Positions 50,868 through 60,820 of a stretch of 64,000 bases of DNA are shown here, in pieces (within the stretch, counting starts at the first letter, position 1; every line of letters begins with the position of its first letter). Below the pieces are notes generated by a model. The model worked only from the letters and a program-made list of their open reading frames with translations. It did no database searches and had not been told where the DNA came from. The DNA is from Serratia symbiotica str. 'Cinara cedri' (GTDB lineage Bacteria > Pseudomonadota > Gammaproteobacteria > Enterobacterales > Enterobacteriaceae), in NCBI GenBank assembly GCA_000238975.1, contig CP002295.1, positions 1,488,001 through 1,552,000 on the forward strand. The letters run 5' to 3'. The position numbers and the translations under genes are program-made.

Positions 50868-53800
50868 TTTTATAATATACTAATAATTCTACCACTGTAC
50901 GCCAATGCTATCAGTGCAAGCATGTACACGTGAAGATAGGGTAATGAGCATGATAGACGCACCTTAAAGCGGTAGAGTTACAAGAAAGGATGACCTCAGG
51001 GCCGCCAACAAAGCTTCAGGAATGAGTCTTATTCACCATTAGCGGTGTACATTAGTTAGTGATTAGCATTATTGCTGATACAGGACTACTTAAAGTTAGT
51101 CCAATATACTGAGCTATTTTTGATTTCTGAATAATCAAATATATATGTATTACTCTTATAATAACAGTTAGATTCTCTAAGAAATCAATAACATCACTAA
51201 CATACCCCCTTAACTTATGCAATGAATATTACATTATTAAACATAGGTAAATATATATAAAAAATATGATAACCGTTAGAGTCCATATAATAATATTTTC
51301 AATTCTTTAGAGATACTATGATTAATGTGTAAAGATATTACATCCCTTATCATCAAGTGGTAAAATATTAAATGAATCTATTTGTGTACTAAATAATTTT
51401 ATAGGTATCATAACATAAAATAATGCATATTATTTCTAAATACTAGAATAATTAAAAGATAATAGTTATAAACTTATCTCTAGATACCTAAAAAAATTAA
51501 ATACAGCGCTTATATTAAGTTTAGCGCCACTTCAGCACCATCAAATATTATTTAAATAAATATAATTTTGTGACTATAACTCTTGTAATTTAACTATCTT
51601 CTTAATGCTAGGTATTTGCATAATACAAAATTTAAAGAATTTACTTTTATATACATATCCGCACCCCAAAAAAGCAACTTAATGCTAAATTAAATTAAGA
51701 TAGTAATTAATTTTATCAAACACCAGCTATTAATCAGGTAATTAGTATTTACTAAACAAGTTATATCTCTTCAGGTAATAACGCTTTTACTAGCTAGTGG
51801 CGTGGTATCAATATTAATATATCAGTATATTATAATTCCTAAATAAATAACACTACCTTTAAACAAAATTCATTTTACTAAAAAATATGTACATATTAAC
51901 CAATAGCCGGGGTTATTTTTTTCTAATTAATGAAAATTGCTTATATCTATAATATAAATGACTACTTATGTAATAAAAAATATATCTCTACTTAATATAT
52001 TATTATATTCTATAATAGTTATTATTATATGACATATTTATATATCAATACATTTTATATAATATACTATCTGGAGAAGAAATATTCTAATAAATATATA
52101 CTCTTGTGTCGTACGTAAGGTATGTTAAAAATAAATGAATAACTATATTTTTGGCATCTAAAGATATTATTAATACATGAGAACTATGTGATTAGATTAC
52201 GATAGGTGCATAACAATATTTATTGTGTGTCTTACAAGAGAGTACCAGAAATACTAATACTAATACTAATGCATATTAGGATAAATATCCTTGCGATCAA
52301 ATATTGTATATAAATATCAAATATAATTATACACTAGCAAGATCATTTATTTTTGAGAAAATAAATACTACATAATACTCAAACAAATAACTTGATATCT
52401 TAATGACATTAATAAAAACATATATTCACCATAGTTTGTCGTTATTTAGCCTAATCGTCTCTAAAAATATTATACTACTGACTCACACTAGATGATGAAG
52501 AAAAATATTTAGCTCAACTCATAAATATAAAAAATAAAATTAAGAACAATTAACTTATCTAGGTAACTATATAACTACTAGTAGATAAAATAAATACTAA
52601 AAACGACTAATAAATAACTAATAAAGTTATTACAATTTAATTTATTGGAATTAACATAATAATGTTAAAGTCTGTGATAATCTATATGATATCAGTGAAC
52701 TAACTATACACCTATACGCTATACATAAAATACTCACAGCCAAATATTCAATAACCTCATAAATATTACCTCATCTATAAAAAAATTATTATGTAATTAT
52801 TTATACGTCAAATAATCATGTCTACCTCGATTTCTAGTGCCCATATAGCTATAATATATTAATATTATATATCCTTACTTATAAATTACTAAAATATGTT
52901 TATTATTTAAGTAATAATCTAAGGCTATATTAATAGTATAAGCAAATAATAAATTTATCTGTATATCAATAATAAGTAGTATTACTTTATTAAGTTAGTG
53001 ATACAATAAGTTATATTAATGCGTCCTATGCCTATTAGCAGTAATAGAACAACATAACGCTTCCCATAGAGCAGTAAATATCTTAATATTATTGCTATCA
53101 TCATAAATTCAGAAAATAATTTTTTACTACTTTAATAATTCTATTATATATATTAGTTTAGCAAACTAAACATATTTAAATTTAACTAATAATAGTGCTC
53201 TAAAGCAGTATTAGACTATTCTATATATTATAATATGATCCTATGCCCTAAAAAAGACATCATTAATTATAGATCCGACAACATTATTCTTAGGCGTGAT
53301 ATTAAAAAATAACTTAGTAATAACTAATAATATATTCTATATATCAGTAATAGTTAAAGTTATGACATAAATAGCTACACTAGTTCAATCTATAACCAGT
53401 TATTAGATATATGATTCACATATTATATACATTAGTATATACTAAATGCATTTAATATTATCAATATATTTACTATACTGATAAAGTATCTAAAAACTAA
53501 TATAGTTATATTATCTTAAGAAATAAACTGCATTACCTATACCTAGTGATTAGCACTTGAATCTACCTAATCACTAGAAAATAATTAAATAATAAAAAAT
53601 TTAAAATATACATTTTAAATACATTTAGCATAATAATTTAAAATATACTATAATATATGCATTTTTCTAATTTTTAAAATACTCCAATCATACTACTATA
53701 GTAATTTTAGGTATAAAAGTATCAATATAGAAATAATTATAGAAACTTAATTAATTAATGATTTAAACTAAATATAAAAACATAATATTAATGCAGCTAT

Positions 53801-54589
53801 GATACTTTTTAGTCTACTTATTAATATCTTAGATATTATTTAATATAATATGATTAGAATCATGATTCAAGTTTTTATTAGCACCAACCTATGTAGAAAA
53901 ATTTAAATATAAAATTATTAGTTATAAAATTTTTACTGCTTATCAGTATCTTTTATTATATTTATTGAATATTATCAATCTATCTTAATATATATAATCA
54001 TTAATTTATCATCTATAATTTGATATAATAAAACATAGCTATTTACAACCTAGCTAGATGTAAATTAAATTTATTTACAAATAAATTACAGTAATCATTA
54101 TTTGACATCCAATTAGAACTCACTCTTATCTATTGCAGCATAATATTCTGCCTTTAGATGTATCATGTTTTAAATCTAACTTAAATAAATAAAATGCATT
54201 ATAACTTGAACTAAGATTAACACATGCACCCACATCTTTTACTATCAATTTACTTACCACGCCATTTTACCATTACCATTATTAGTATATGGTGATTAAG
54301 AAATAACCACTATACTTTTTTGTTAACCTAATATATATGATCTATTAAAATAATATAAACATAAAGATATAAGATATAAGATATAAGATATTAGATATTA
54401 GATATTAGATATTAGATAATTTATATTATATACAAATATTTTGTCTTTTAAATAATTTTATATTATCGTTATAATATCCAACTGAGTGACCTTGATGATA
54501 AATGCATTCTCTAGTATATGCTATATTAATTAACCTATATCACTGCATCAACCTATGACGTACTATCTTAACTATAAGATACATGAGCA
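50868..54589. other. gene desert hemC-cyaY remnant (site of lost cyaA)
   Basis: 3.7 kb of AT-rich DNA. In E. coli cyaA (adenylate cyclase, 848 codons) lies here, divergent from hemC. I compared the region by eye with CyaA and could not find a matching block, so cyaA is gone beyond recognition. A 7-bp tandem array at 54369-54417 is listed separately. Confidence 0.6.
54369..54417. repeat. 7-bp tandem array with two unit types
   Basis: Three ATAAGAT units (54369-54389) followed by four ATTAGAT units (54390-54417), with no interruption. The block structure shows a point change followed by further slippage of the changed unit. Confidence 0.92.
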
Positions 54590-54780
54590 AATTTAGTATT
54601 AATAAACTCAGCGTTTCTTTGGCTGTATGGCGCCGATCTTGACTAGTACAGTTTTCATCTATAGTGCTACTAGGCTATACTAAATTACATCATTTTGCAA
54701 CCTCCGAAGAATGTAATAAACAATACCTCTTATCTTACTAAATAACAAGGTTACTATACTGATTATTTTGCTTTAAGATA
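54590..54780 (-). pseudogene. cyaY: possible CyaY (frataxin) remnant
   Basis: Minus-strand translation gives LHSSEVAK, a stop, CNLV, a stop, then IDENCTSQDRRHTAKETLSLLI. This loosely follows [35 protein letters not shown] of E. coli CyaY as I recall it. The position and strand, between the lost cyaA and lptM, are those of cyaY. The match is weak. CyaY is an iron-binding regulator of Fe-S cluster assembly. Confidence 0.35.
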
Positions 54781-55078
54781 AACACATAGACACAATAAAT
54801 TATAAACTCATTAAAAATCTCATACTTGAATATCTATTTTATTATTTTAAGTATTGAATCTGTTAATCTTCAAAAATAAACTTGATCAAGCTACTACATA
54901 TTTGATAACCAATATCTACATAACTAATAAAATTGCTCCGTTTCTCTTAAAAACTAAGAATATGCTAGTTAGCAAAATTATTAACTCCTAATAATTTATA
55001 TTTAATTATTATTGCTTTTCATGGTGTAACTGCGATTATAGAAGGCTTGAATTTGTAAATTACAGGTATTAACAATAA

Positions 55079-55246
55079 ATGAAAAAAAAAATATGCTATA
55101 CGCTAACGCCAATAGTAGCACTGCTGATTATAGCATCCGGATGTGGTTTAAAAAACTCGCTATACTTATCTCTAGATAATGTTGCTAGTAAAAACACCGA
55201 ACGCATCACTAATACTAATAAACAATTAGATGTAAAAACTCAATAA
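55079..55246 (+). CDS. lptM: small outer-membrane lipoprotein LptM (YifL)
   Basis: 55 aa, read directly from ATG at 55079 to TAA at 55244-55246 (E. coli 67 aa). MKKKICYTLTPIVALLIIAS is a lipoprotein signal peptide with lipobox ASGC, Cys22 being the lipidated residue. The mature start CGLKNSLYL resembles CGLKGPLYF of E. coli LptM, which joins and stabilises the LptD-LptE lipopolysaccharide translocon. The Pro-rich tail of E. coli is replaced by an Asn/Thr/Lys-rich one. It lies 109 bp before dapF, the E. coli order. A run of ten A bases after the ATG is a slippage risk. No strong Shine-Dalgarno is visible. Confidence 0.82.
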   Translation: MKKKICYTLTPIVALLIIASGCGLKNSLYLSLDNVASKNTERITNTNKQLDVKTQ

Positions 55247-55355
55247 AGACTGCTTAATTATCAGCAAAACTACTGATAAATGACGAATAATATCTTATTC
55301 ATGTTTATAATTGGCATGCGCCATCATAACACTATGAAGAATAGCGGAGTATGAT

Positions 55356-56186
55356 ATGCAATTTGCCAAAATGCATGGTTTGGGTAACGACTTTATGGTT
55401 GTTGATGCTATTACTCAGAATATATATTTTTCACCCCAGTTAATCAACAGATTATCTGATCGACACCTAGGCATCGGTTTTGATCAATTATTAATAGTAG
55501 AGCCACCATACGACCCTGAGTTAGATTTTCACTACCGTATCTTTAATGCTGACGGCAGTGAAGTATCTCAATGCGGCAACGGTGCACGTTGTTTTGCTCG
55601 TTTTGTGCAATTAAAAGGACTAACTAATAAGAACGAGATTCGCGTTAGTACCCAGAATAGACGTATGGTGCTCAAGGTAACAGGTTACGATCAAGTACGC
55701 GTTAATATGGGAATACCAAATTTTGATACACAGGCAATACCATTTCGCGCCCCTAAAACAGAAAAAACCTACATTATACGTGCTGCCTCATATACCGTAC
55801 TATGTGGTATAGTATCTATAGGTAACCCACATTGTATTTTACAGGTAGATGATATTAATACCGCCAAAGTAGCAACACTTGGACCAGTGCTAGAAGGACA
55901 TGAAAGATTCCCTCAAAAAGCTAATATTGGTTTTATGCAAATTATTAACCGCGAGCATATTAAACTCCGGGTCTATGAACGCGGTAAAGGTGAAACACAA
56001 GCTTGTGGTAGCGGTGCTTGTGCAGCGGTAGCAGTAGGTATCAAACAAAAATTACTATCTGAATCTGAAGATGTACGTGTTGAAATGCTAGGTGGCAGTT
56101 TGAATATTTACTGGAAAGGACCGGGCAACCCAATATTTATGACCGGCAAAATAACTCATGTCTATGACGGATTTATTCACCTATGA
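55356..56186 (+). CDS. dapF: diaminopimelate epimerase
   Basis: 276 aa (E. coli 274). Converts LL- to meso-diaminopimelate for lysine and peptidoglycan. The two catalytic cysteines are present: Cys73 in [10 protein letters not shown] and Cys217 in [30 protein letters not shown] and [11 protein letters not shown] are diagnostic. AGCGGAG precedes the ATG. The stop overlaps the start of the dead yigA by four bases (ATGA), evidence of the ancestral dapF-yigA-xerC-yigB-uvrD operon. Confidence 0.98.
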   Translation: MQFAKMHGLGNDFMVVDAITQNIYFSPQLINRLSDRHLGIGFDQLLIVEPPYDPELDFHYRIFNADGSEVSQCGNGARCFARFVQLKGLTNKNEIRVSTQNRRMVLKVTGYDQVRVNMGIPNFDTQAIPFRAPKTEKTYIIRAASYTVLCGIVSIGNPHCILQVDDINTAKVATLGPVLEGHERFPQKANIGFMQIINREHIKLRVYERGKGETQACGSGACAAVAVGIKQKLLSESEDVRVEMLGGSLNIYWKGPGNPIFMTGKITHVYDGFIHL

Positions 56187-56873
56187 AAATAGTTAAAAAA
56201 CAGAGCATAGCTAGTATTAGCTTAAATGATTACACCATAATGCGCTATCTGTTGCAAAACCCAAATGTCTTTATTTGCAATGCTAATAAAATTGCATAAA
56301 TACGTGCTCCTCACTAAGCATGTAGTACCATCTTACTAGTTAAGTCGCATATATCATACCAACGTCATAACGTTACCTAACAGTAAAAAATAACACTATT
56401 AATATAATAAAATAAGTTATTACTAATGCAATCTTATTTACTAACCTATTCTATTGTATCTACAGACTAGCCTAATACCGCTGCCTAATACAAACTACTA
56501 AATAATTAAAAAATATACTGGACTATTTATAACACTAGGAACATGCATTTAGGCTTACTAGCATCAGTATCTGATTATTTCCTGATGACTGAAATATTAT
56601 ATTAATGCACTATTAAATTATACCCATCTCACCCTGACTCGTTTACTATTTGAACTACTGCGCATACAACATCTCGATAAGAATCTGCACTTCCTTAGTA
56701 GCCTAAATAGACCATAATTACTATTTCTATCACCTTAAACAAAACAAATTAGTTAAGTAGCATTATCAATGCTAAAAGACGAATTGGAACTAAGTATGAT
56801 AATCTTCATTAATTATGACAAGCAATATTATCAACTGAACACTAAGACTATAATACTCAATTAGTTGGTACAT
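56183..56873 (+). pseudogene. yigA: YigA (DUF484) remnant
   Basis: From the ATG at 56183 the frame reads SLNDYTIMRYLLQNPNVFICNANKIA, a stop, IRAPH, a stop, then ILLVKSHISYQR (E. coli: DDRAVVDYLIKNPEFFIRNARAVEAIRVPHPV...VSLVEWHMARAR). Near 56655-56705 another frame gives LRIQHLDKNLHFLSSLN (E. coli LRIQRLGQEQHYLGPLN). Near 56783-56850 a frame gives ELSMIIFINYDKQYYQLNT (E. coli LGVVLFTSRDASHYQQGQ). Order and spacing are collinear. The family is a GAF-like protein of unknown role encoded before xerC. Several stops and frame changes make it dead. Confidence 0.88.
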
Positions 56874-57837
56874 ATGATGCCAAAATCACTAAAACGCTGA
56901 ACTTAACTCACATTAATCCATTTGTGACCTACTTGCAAAAAATAGTAACTACACTTACATGAGATCTAAGAAACAAAAAATAAATTAATTTGCATAACAT
57001 ATTTGAATAATGTGTACCCACTTCAGGTGTTGGTTTTATTAACATAAATCATCATCTATAACATATAGACTAAACTATACTCTGTAGTAAATCTCATTAT
57101 AATAGCGCCCAAGTAGTCATGAGAACTTGAAATTTACTAAATGGCTAATACCTTTATAAATATTATATATCTTTATTAATCATCTCAGCACTCTTAATGG
57201 ATTGTATTCTCAACTTTATAAAAATCGTGGTGCGATCAGTAGCAATTAGCTCCTAACAAAAAATATAATTATTAATAAAGTATATTAATTACTAGCTATT
57301 AATATAAATAATCTACACAGAACACACAATGACACCGTATTAATATACGATAATACATTATTAGTATTCAAGCTAACAGATCTTTACTGCTACTATATAA
57401 ACTGAGACCCCTGTAAGATCCGGGTTATGCATCAAAAAGCAAGAGAAAAAACTGATCCCACAGTACACTGTCCCTACTTAGCTACAAAACTAACTAATAA
57501 TAGTCCAGCTATTAAAACTAAACAGCGTACTAGAAACTAAACAGCATGCTATATTTGTGCACAGCCAAAAGTTGCGTATCTCAGTATATAGTATGCAAAA
57601 CACTTAACGCCTTAAGCTATATAACAGAGTAGTAATAAATACATTTATATGTACGAAATATCTCATATTTTCATCACCAACCTATTGAAATACATGAATA
57701 CTATACATGAAATACAAAGAATACTAGGCAATACCAACTTAGGTAATACCCAAATGTATATCTATTCTAACTTTCAATATCTAGTAAAGAAACGCAATAT
57801 AGTAAAAAAATCTGCTAGTAAGGCATATACATACTAA
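56874..57837 (+). pseudogene. xerC: tyrosine recombinase XerC remnant
   Basis: The surviving C-terminal frame (57649-57837) reads ISHIFITNLLKYMNTIHEIQRILGNTNLGNTQMYIYSNFQYL, parallel to E. coli XerC [42 protein letters not shown]. The nucleophile Tyr is still there (TQMY), but the catalytic Arg of LRHSF is Ser and the His of LLGHANL is Asn. Upstream the frame is full of stops; VMHQKAREK near 57426 may be the VMGKGSKER block. XerC with XerD resolves chromosome dimers at dif. It lies where xerC lies in E. coli, between yigA and yigB. Inactive by any measure. Confidence 0.88.
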
Positions 57838-57858
57838 AAAACAGGGAGAGATAGTCTA

Positions 57859-58575
57859 ATGCATTTTTATCGTATGCTACGCCCATTTACTGCGCTGACC
57901 TTTGATCTAGACGATACACTATATGATAATGGTCCAGTGATTAAAAAAACTGAAGAGGAGTCAGTAATCTTTTTACAAAATTATCATCCTCGACTCAACC
58001 ATTTTCAATCTATAGACCTTCATCGATTACGGCAGGAACTATACAAAAAAGAGCCAAATATCTACCATGATGTCACTAAATGGCGATGGCGAGCTATTCA
58101 TCTCGCACTAAGCAAAGTAGGACTAAGCAACGCTGAAGCTACAATTGGCGCAGATGCAGCCATGCAAAACTTTATGCTATGGCGGAGTCGTATCAAGATG
58201 CCAGAAGCTACTCACATAACTCTAAAGGCTTTAGGGACGCACTATCCATTGGGAGCGATTACCAATGGAAACGCTAATCCAGCGTTGTGTGGAATAGATG
58301 GTTACTTTCAATTTATACTACGTGCCGGTCCAGATGGACGCGCTAAACCTTATCAAGATATGTATCAATTAGCCAGCAAGCGATTAGGCGTTGCAGCAGG
58401 AAAAATCCTTCATGTAGGCGACGATCTAACTACTGATATAGCTGGCGCTTTGCGTGCAGGCTTTCAATCCTGCTGGGTTAATACACAGCAATGCTGTCTA
58501 ATGCAAGCTGCTAATAGCCGATTACTACCACATATTGAAATTTCACAGTTGGCATCACTAATAGCATTGATATAA
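57859..58575 (+). CDS. yigB: HAD-family flavin-pathway phosphatase YigB
   Basis: 238 aa, the E. coli length. HAD hydrolase: motif [11 protein letters not shown] with Asp16 and Asp18, motif II ITNGN (near 135), the conserved Lys in [10 protein letters not shown], and motif [15 protein letters not shown]. In E. coli YigB and YbjI dephosphorylate 5-amino-6-(5-phosphoribitylamino)uracil, the missing step of riboflavin synthesis. AGGGAGAG precedes the ATG. It begins 22 bp after the xerC remnant, and 76 bp before uvrD. Its survival while xerC on one side died suggests riboflavin supply matters to this symbiont or host. Confidence 0.95.
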   Translation: MHFYRMLRPFTALTFDLDDTLYDNGPVIKKTEEESVIFLQNYHPRLNHFQSIDLHRLRQELYKKEPNIYHDVTKWRWRAIHLALSKVGLSNAEATIGADAAMQNFMLWRSRIKMPEATHITLKALGTHYPLGAITNGNANPALCGIDGYFQFILRAGPDGRAKPYQDMYQLASKRLGVAAGKILHVGDDLTTDIAGALRAGFQSCWVNTQQCCLMQAANSRLLPHIEISQLASLIALI

Positions 58576-58651
58576 TCTATACGACAATAAATCAAATCTT
58601 AGTGAATCATCTACCTACCAAGGTTTCTATTCACCAATATTAATGGTCCAT

Positions 58652-60820
58652 ATGGATATATCTAATCTTTTTGATAACCTAAATGATAAACAACAGGCAG
58701 CTGTAACAGCGCCACGTTGTCACCTATTAGTTTTAGCCGGAGCAGGCAGTGGTAAAACTAGGATGCTAGTACATCGTATTGCCTGGCTATTATCGGTAGA
58801 GAATTGCTCTCCATGCTCAATTATGGCGGTTACCTTTACCAATAAAGCAGCAACGGAAATGCGTTATCGTATTAAAAAATTGATAGGTACTAGTCAGAAC
58901 GGTATGTGGGTTGGAACCTTCCATGGACTAGCACATCGTTTATTACGCACACATTATATGGAGGCTAATCTGCCACATGACTTCCAAATACTAGATACTG
59001 ATGATCAACTGCGACTACTTAAACGTATTATCAACACATTAAATGTATGCGAGCAAAAATGGCCGCTACACCAAGTAATATGGTATATTAATAACAAGAA
59101 AGATGAAGGTTTACGCCCACAACACATTAAAACTTATAATGATCCAGTAGAAGGGACTTGGTTACGTATCTATCAAGCTTATCACGAAACTTGCGAACGA
59201 GCTGGACTAGTAGATTTTGCTGAATTACTGCTAAAAGCCTATGAGCTTTGGCTAAATAAACCAGATATACTTCACTATTATCGCAAACGCTTCACTAATG
59301 TGCTTATAGATGAATTCCAAGATACTAACAGTATTCAGTATGCCTGGATCCGCCTGCTAGCAAGCGATAGTAATAATAATGTTATGATCGTTGGTGATGA
59401 TGACCAATCGATATATGGTTGGCGCGGATCACAAGTAGAAAATATCCAGTATTTCTTAAAAGACTTCCCTAACGCAACAACTATGCGCCTAGAACAGAAC
59501 TATCGATCTAGCGGCAATATCATTGAAGCAGCTAATACTCTTATTTCCCATAACGACGGACGCATGGGTAAAAAACTATGGACCAATAAAGGTCAAGGCG
59601 CACCTATTGTAATATACCGTGCACTTAATGAACTTAAAGAGGCTCTCTTTGTCATCAACTGTATTAAAAAATGGCATGCAAATAATGGTGCGCTGAAAGA
59701 TTGTGCGATACTTTACCGTAGCAATGCACAATCACGTTTACTAGAGGAAGCATTATTAAGTGCTGCTATACCGTATCATATTTACGGTGGTCAACGATTT
59801 TTTGAGCGCCAAGAAATTAAAGATGCATTAGCTTATCTACGCCTAATACTAAACCGAAATGATGACGCAGCCTTTGAGCGAGTAGTGAATACCCCAACAC
59901 GCGACATAGGTAGACATACTCTTAACCTAGTGCGTCAAGCAGCACGTGAGCGCCAAATAACACTATGGCAAGCGACGAAAGAACTGCTATACGAAAAAGT
60001 TATGCCTAATAGAGCTGCTTATGCGCTGCAATGCTTTACTGAATTAGTAGATTCACTAGCTTACGCTACAACCAATATGCCACTACATATTCAGACCGAT
60101 CTAATTATTCAGCGCTCTGGACTATTTACCATGTATCAACAAGGGAAAGGTGAAAAAAGTCAGGTACGTGTTGAAAATCTCGCAGAACTAGTGACAGCAA
60201 CACGTCAATATAAGTGTCAGGAAGAAGATCATAATCTCAGCCCCCTACAAGCATTTTTATCGCATGTTATGCTAGAGATTGGAGAGGTTAAAAATGATCA
60301 CTCTAAAGACACTGTACAGTTAATGACCTTACATTCAGCTAAAGGACTAGAGTTCCCAATAGTATTTATTATCGGCATGGAAGAAGGTATATTCCCAAGT
60401 CAAATGTCTCTAGAAAAAAAAGGCAGGCTGGAGGAAGAGCGTCGTCTAGCCTACGTTGGTGTAACTCGTGCAATGGAAAAACTAACACTAACCTATGCTG
60501 AAACACGACGCCTATACGGTAAAACCGTATATCATCAACCTTCACGCTTTATCAATGAGTTACCAAGGCATTGTATAACAGAAATACAACCATGTAATAA
60601 TGTATTACAACCTATAACATACAGTCAAATGAGAATACAACGTAATAATAAAAAAGATACTGGATACAAGTTAGGCCAACACGTACGGCATCCTAAATTT
60701 GGCACAGGCACTATCATCAGTCTAGAAGGGGATAACGAACACTTGCGATTGCAAGTCTCCTTCTATAGAGAAGGTGTTAAATGGCTAGTCGCAGCATATG
60801 CACGATTAGAGAATATATAA
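58652..60820 (+). CDS. uvrD: DNA helicase II UvrD
   Basis: 722 aa (E. coli 720). Superfamily 1A 3'-5' helicase of mismatch and nucleotide-excision repair. Walker A AGAGSGKT is at residues 29-36, motif Ia VTFTNKAATEM, motif II DEFQDTN (about 220), motif III VGDDDQSIYGWRG, motif V TLHSAKGLEFP and motif VI VGVTRAMEKL; the C-terminal Tudor-like end VRHPKFGTGTI is intact. I take the ATG at 58652 (MDISNLFDNLNDKQ) by family alignment; an ATG three codons earlier (58643) is possible. Neither has a clear Shine-Dalgarno. Whether mutL, mutS or uvrABC remain cannot be seen here. Confidence 0.97.
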   Translation: MDISNLFDNLNDKQQAAVTAPRCHLLVLAGAGSGKTRMLVHRIAWLLSVENCSPCSIMAVTFTNKAATEMRYRIKKLIGTSQNGMWVGTFHGLAHRLLRTHYMEANLPHDFQILDTDDQLRLLKRIINTLNVCEQKWPLHQVIWYINNKKDEGLRPQHIKTYNDPVEGTWLRIYQAYHETCERAGLVDFAELLLKAYELWLNKPDILHYYRKRFTNVLIDEFQDTNSIQYAWIRLLASDSNNNVMIVGDDDQSIYGWRGSQVENIQYFLKDFPNATTMRLEQNYRSSGNIIEAANTLISHNDGRMGKKLWTNKGQGAPIVIYRALNELKEALFVINCIKKWHANNGALKDCAILYRSNAQSRLLEEALLSAAIPYHIYGGQRFFERQEIKDALAYLRLILNRNDDAAFERVVNTPTRDIGRHTLNLVRQAARERQITLWQATKELLYEKVMPNRAAYALQCFTELVDSLAYATTNMPLHIQTDLIIQRSGLFTMYQQGKGEKSQVRVENLAELVTATRQYKCQEEDHNLSPLQAFLSHVMLEIGEVKNDHSKDTVQLMTLHSAKGLEFPIVFIIGMEEGIFPSQMSLEKKGRLEEERRLAYVGVTRAMEKLTLTYAETRRLYGKTVYHQPSRFINELPRHCITEIQPCNNVLQPITYSQMRIQRNNKKDTGYKLGQHVRHPKFGTGTIISLEGDNEHLRLQVSFYREGVKWLVAAYARLENI

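Noticed and set aside
57649-57837. 62-codon frame as an independent gene
   Set aside because: It is the xerC C-terminal fragment with lost catalytic residues.
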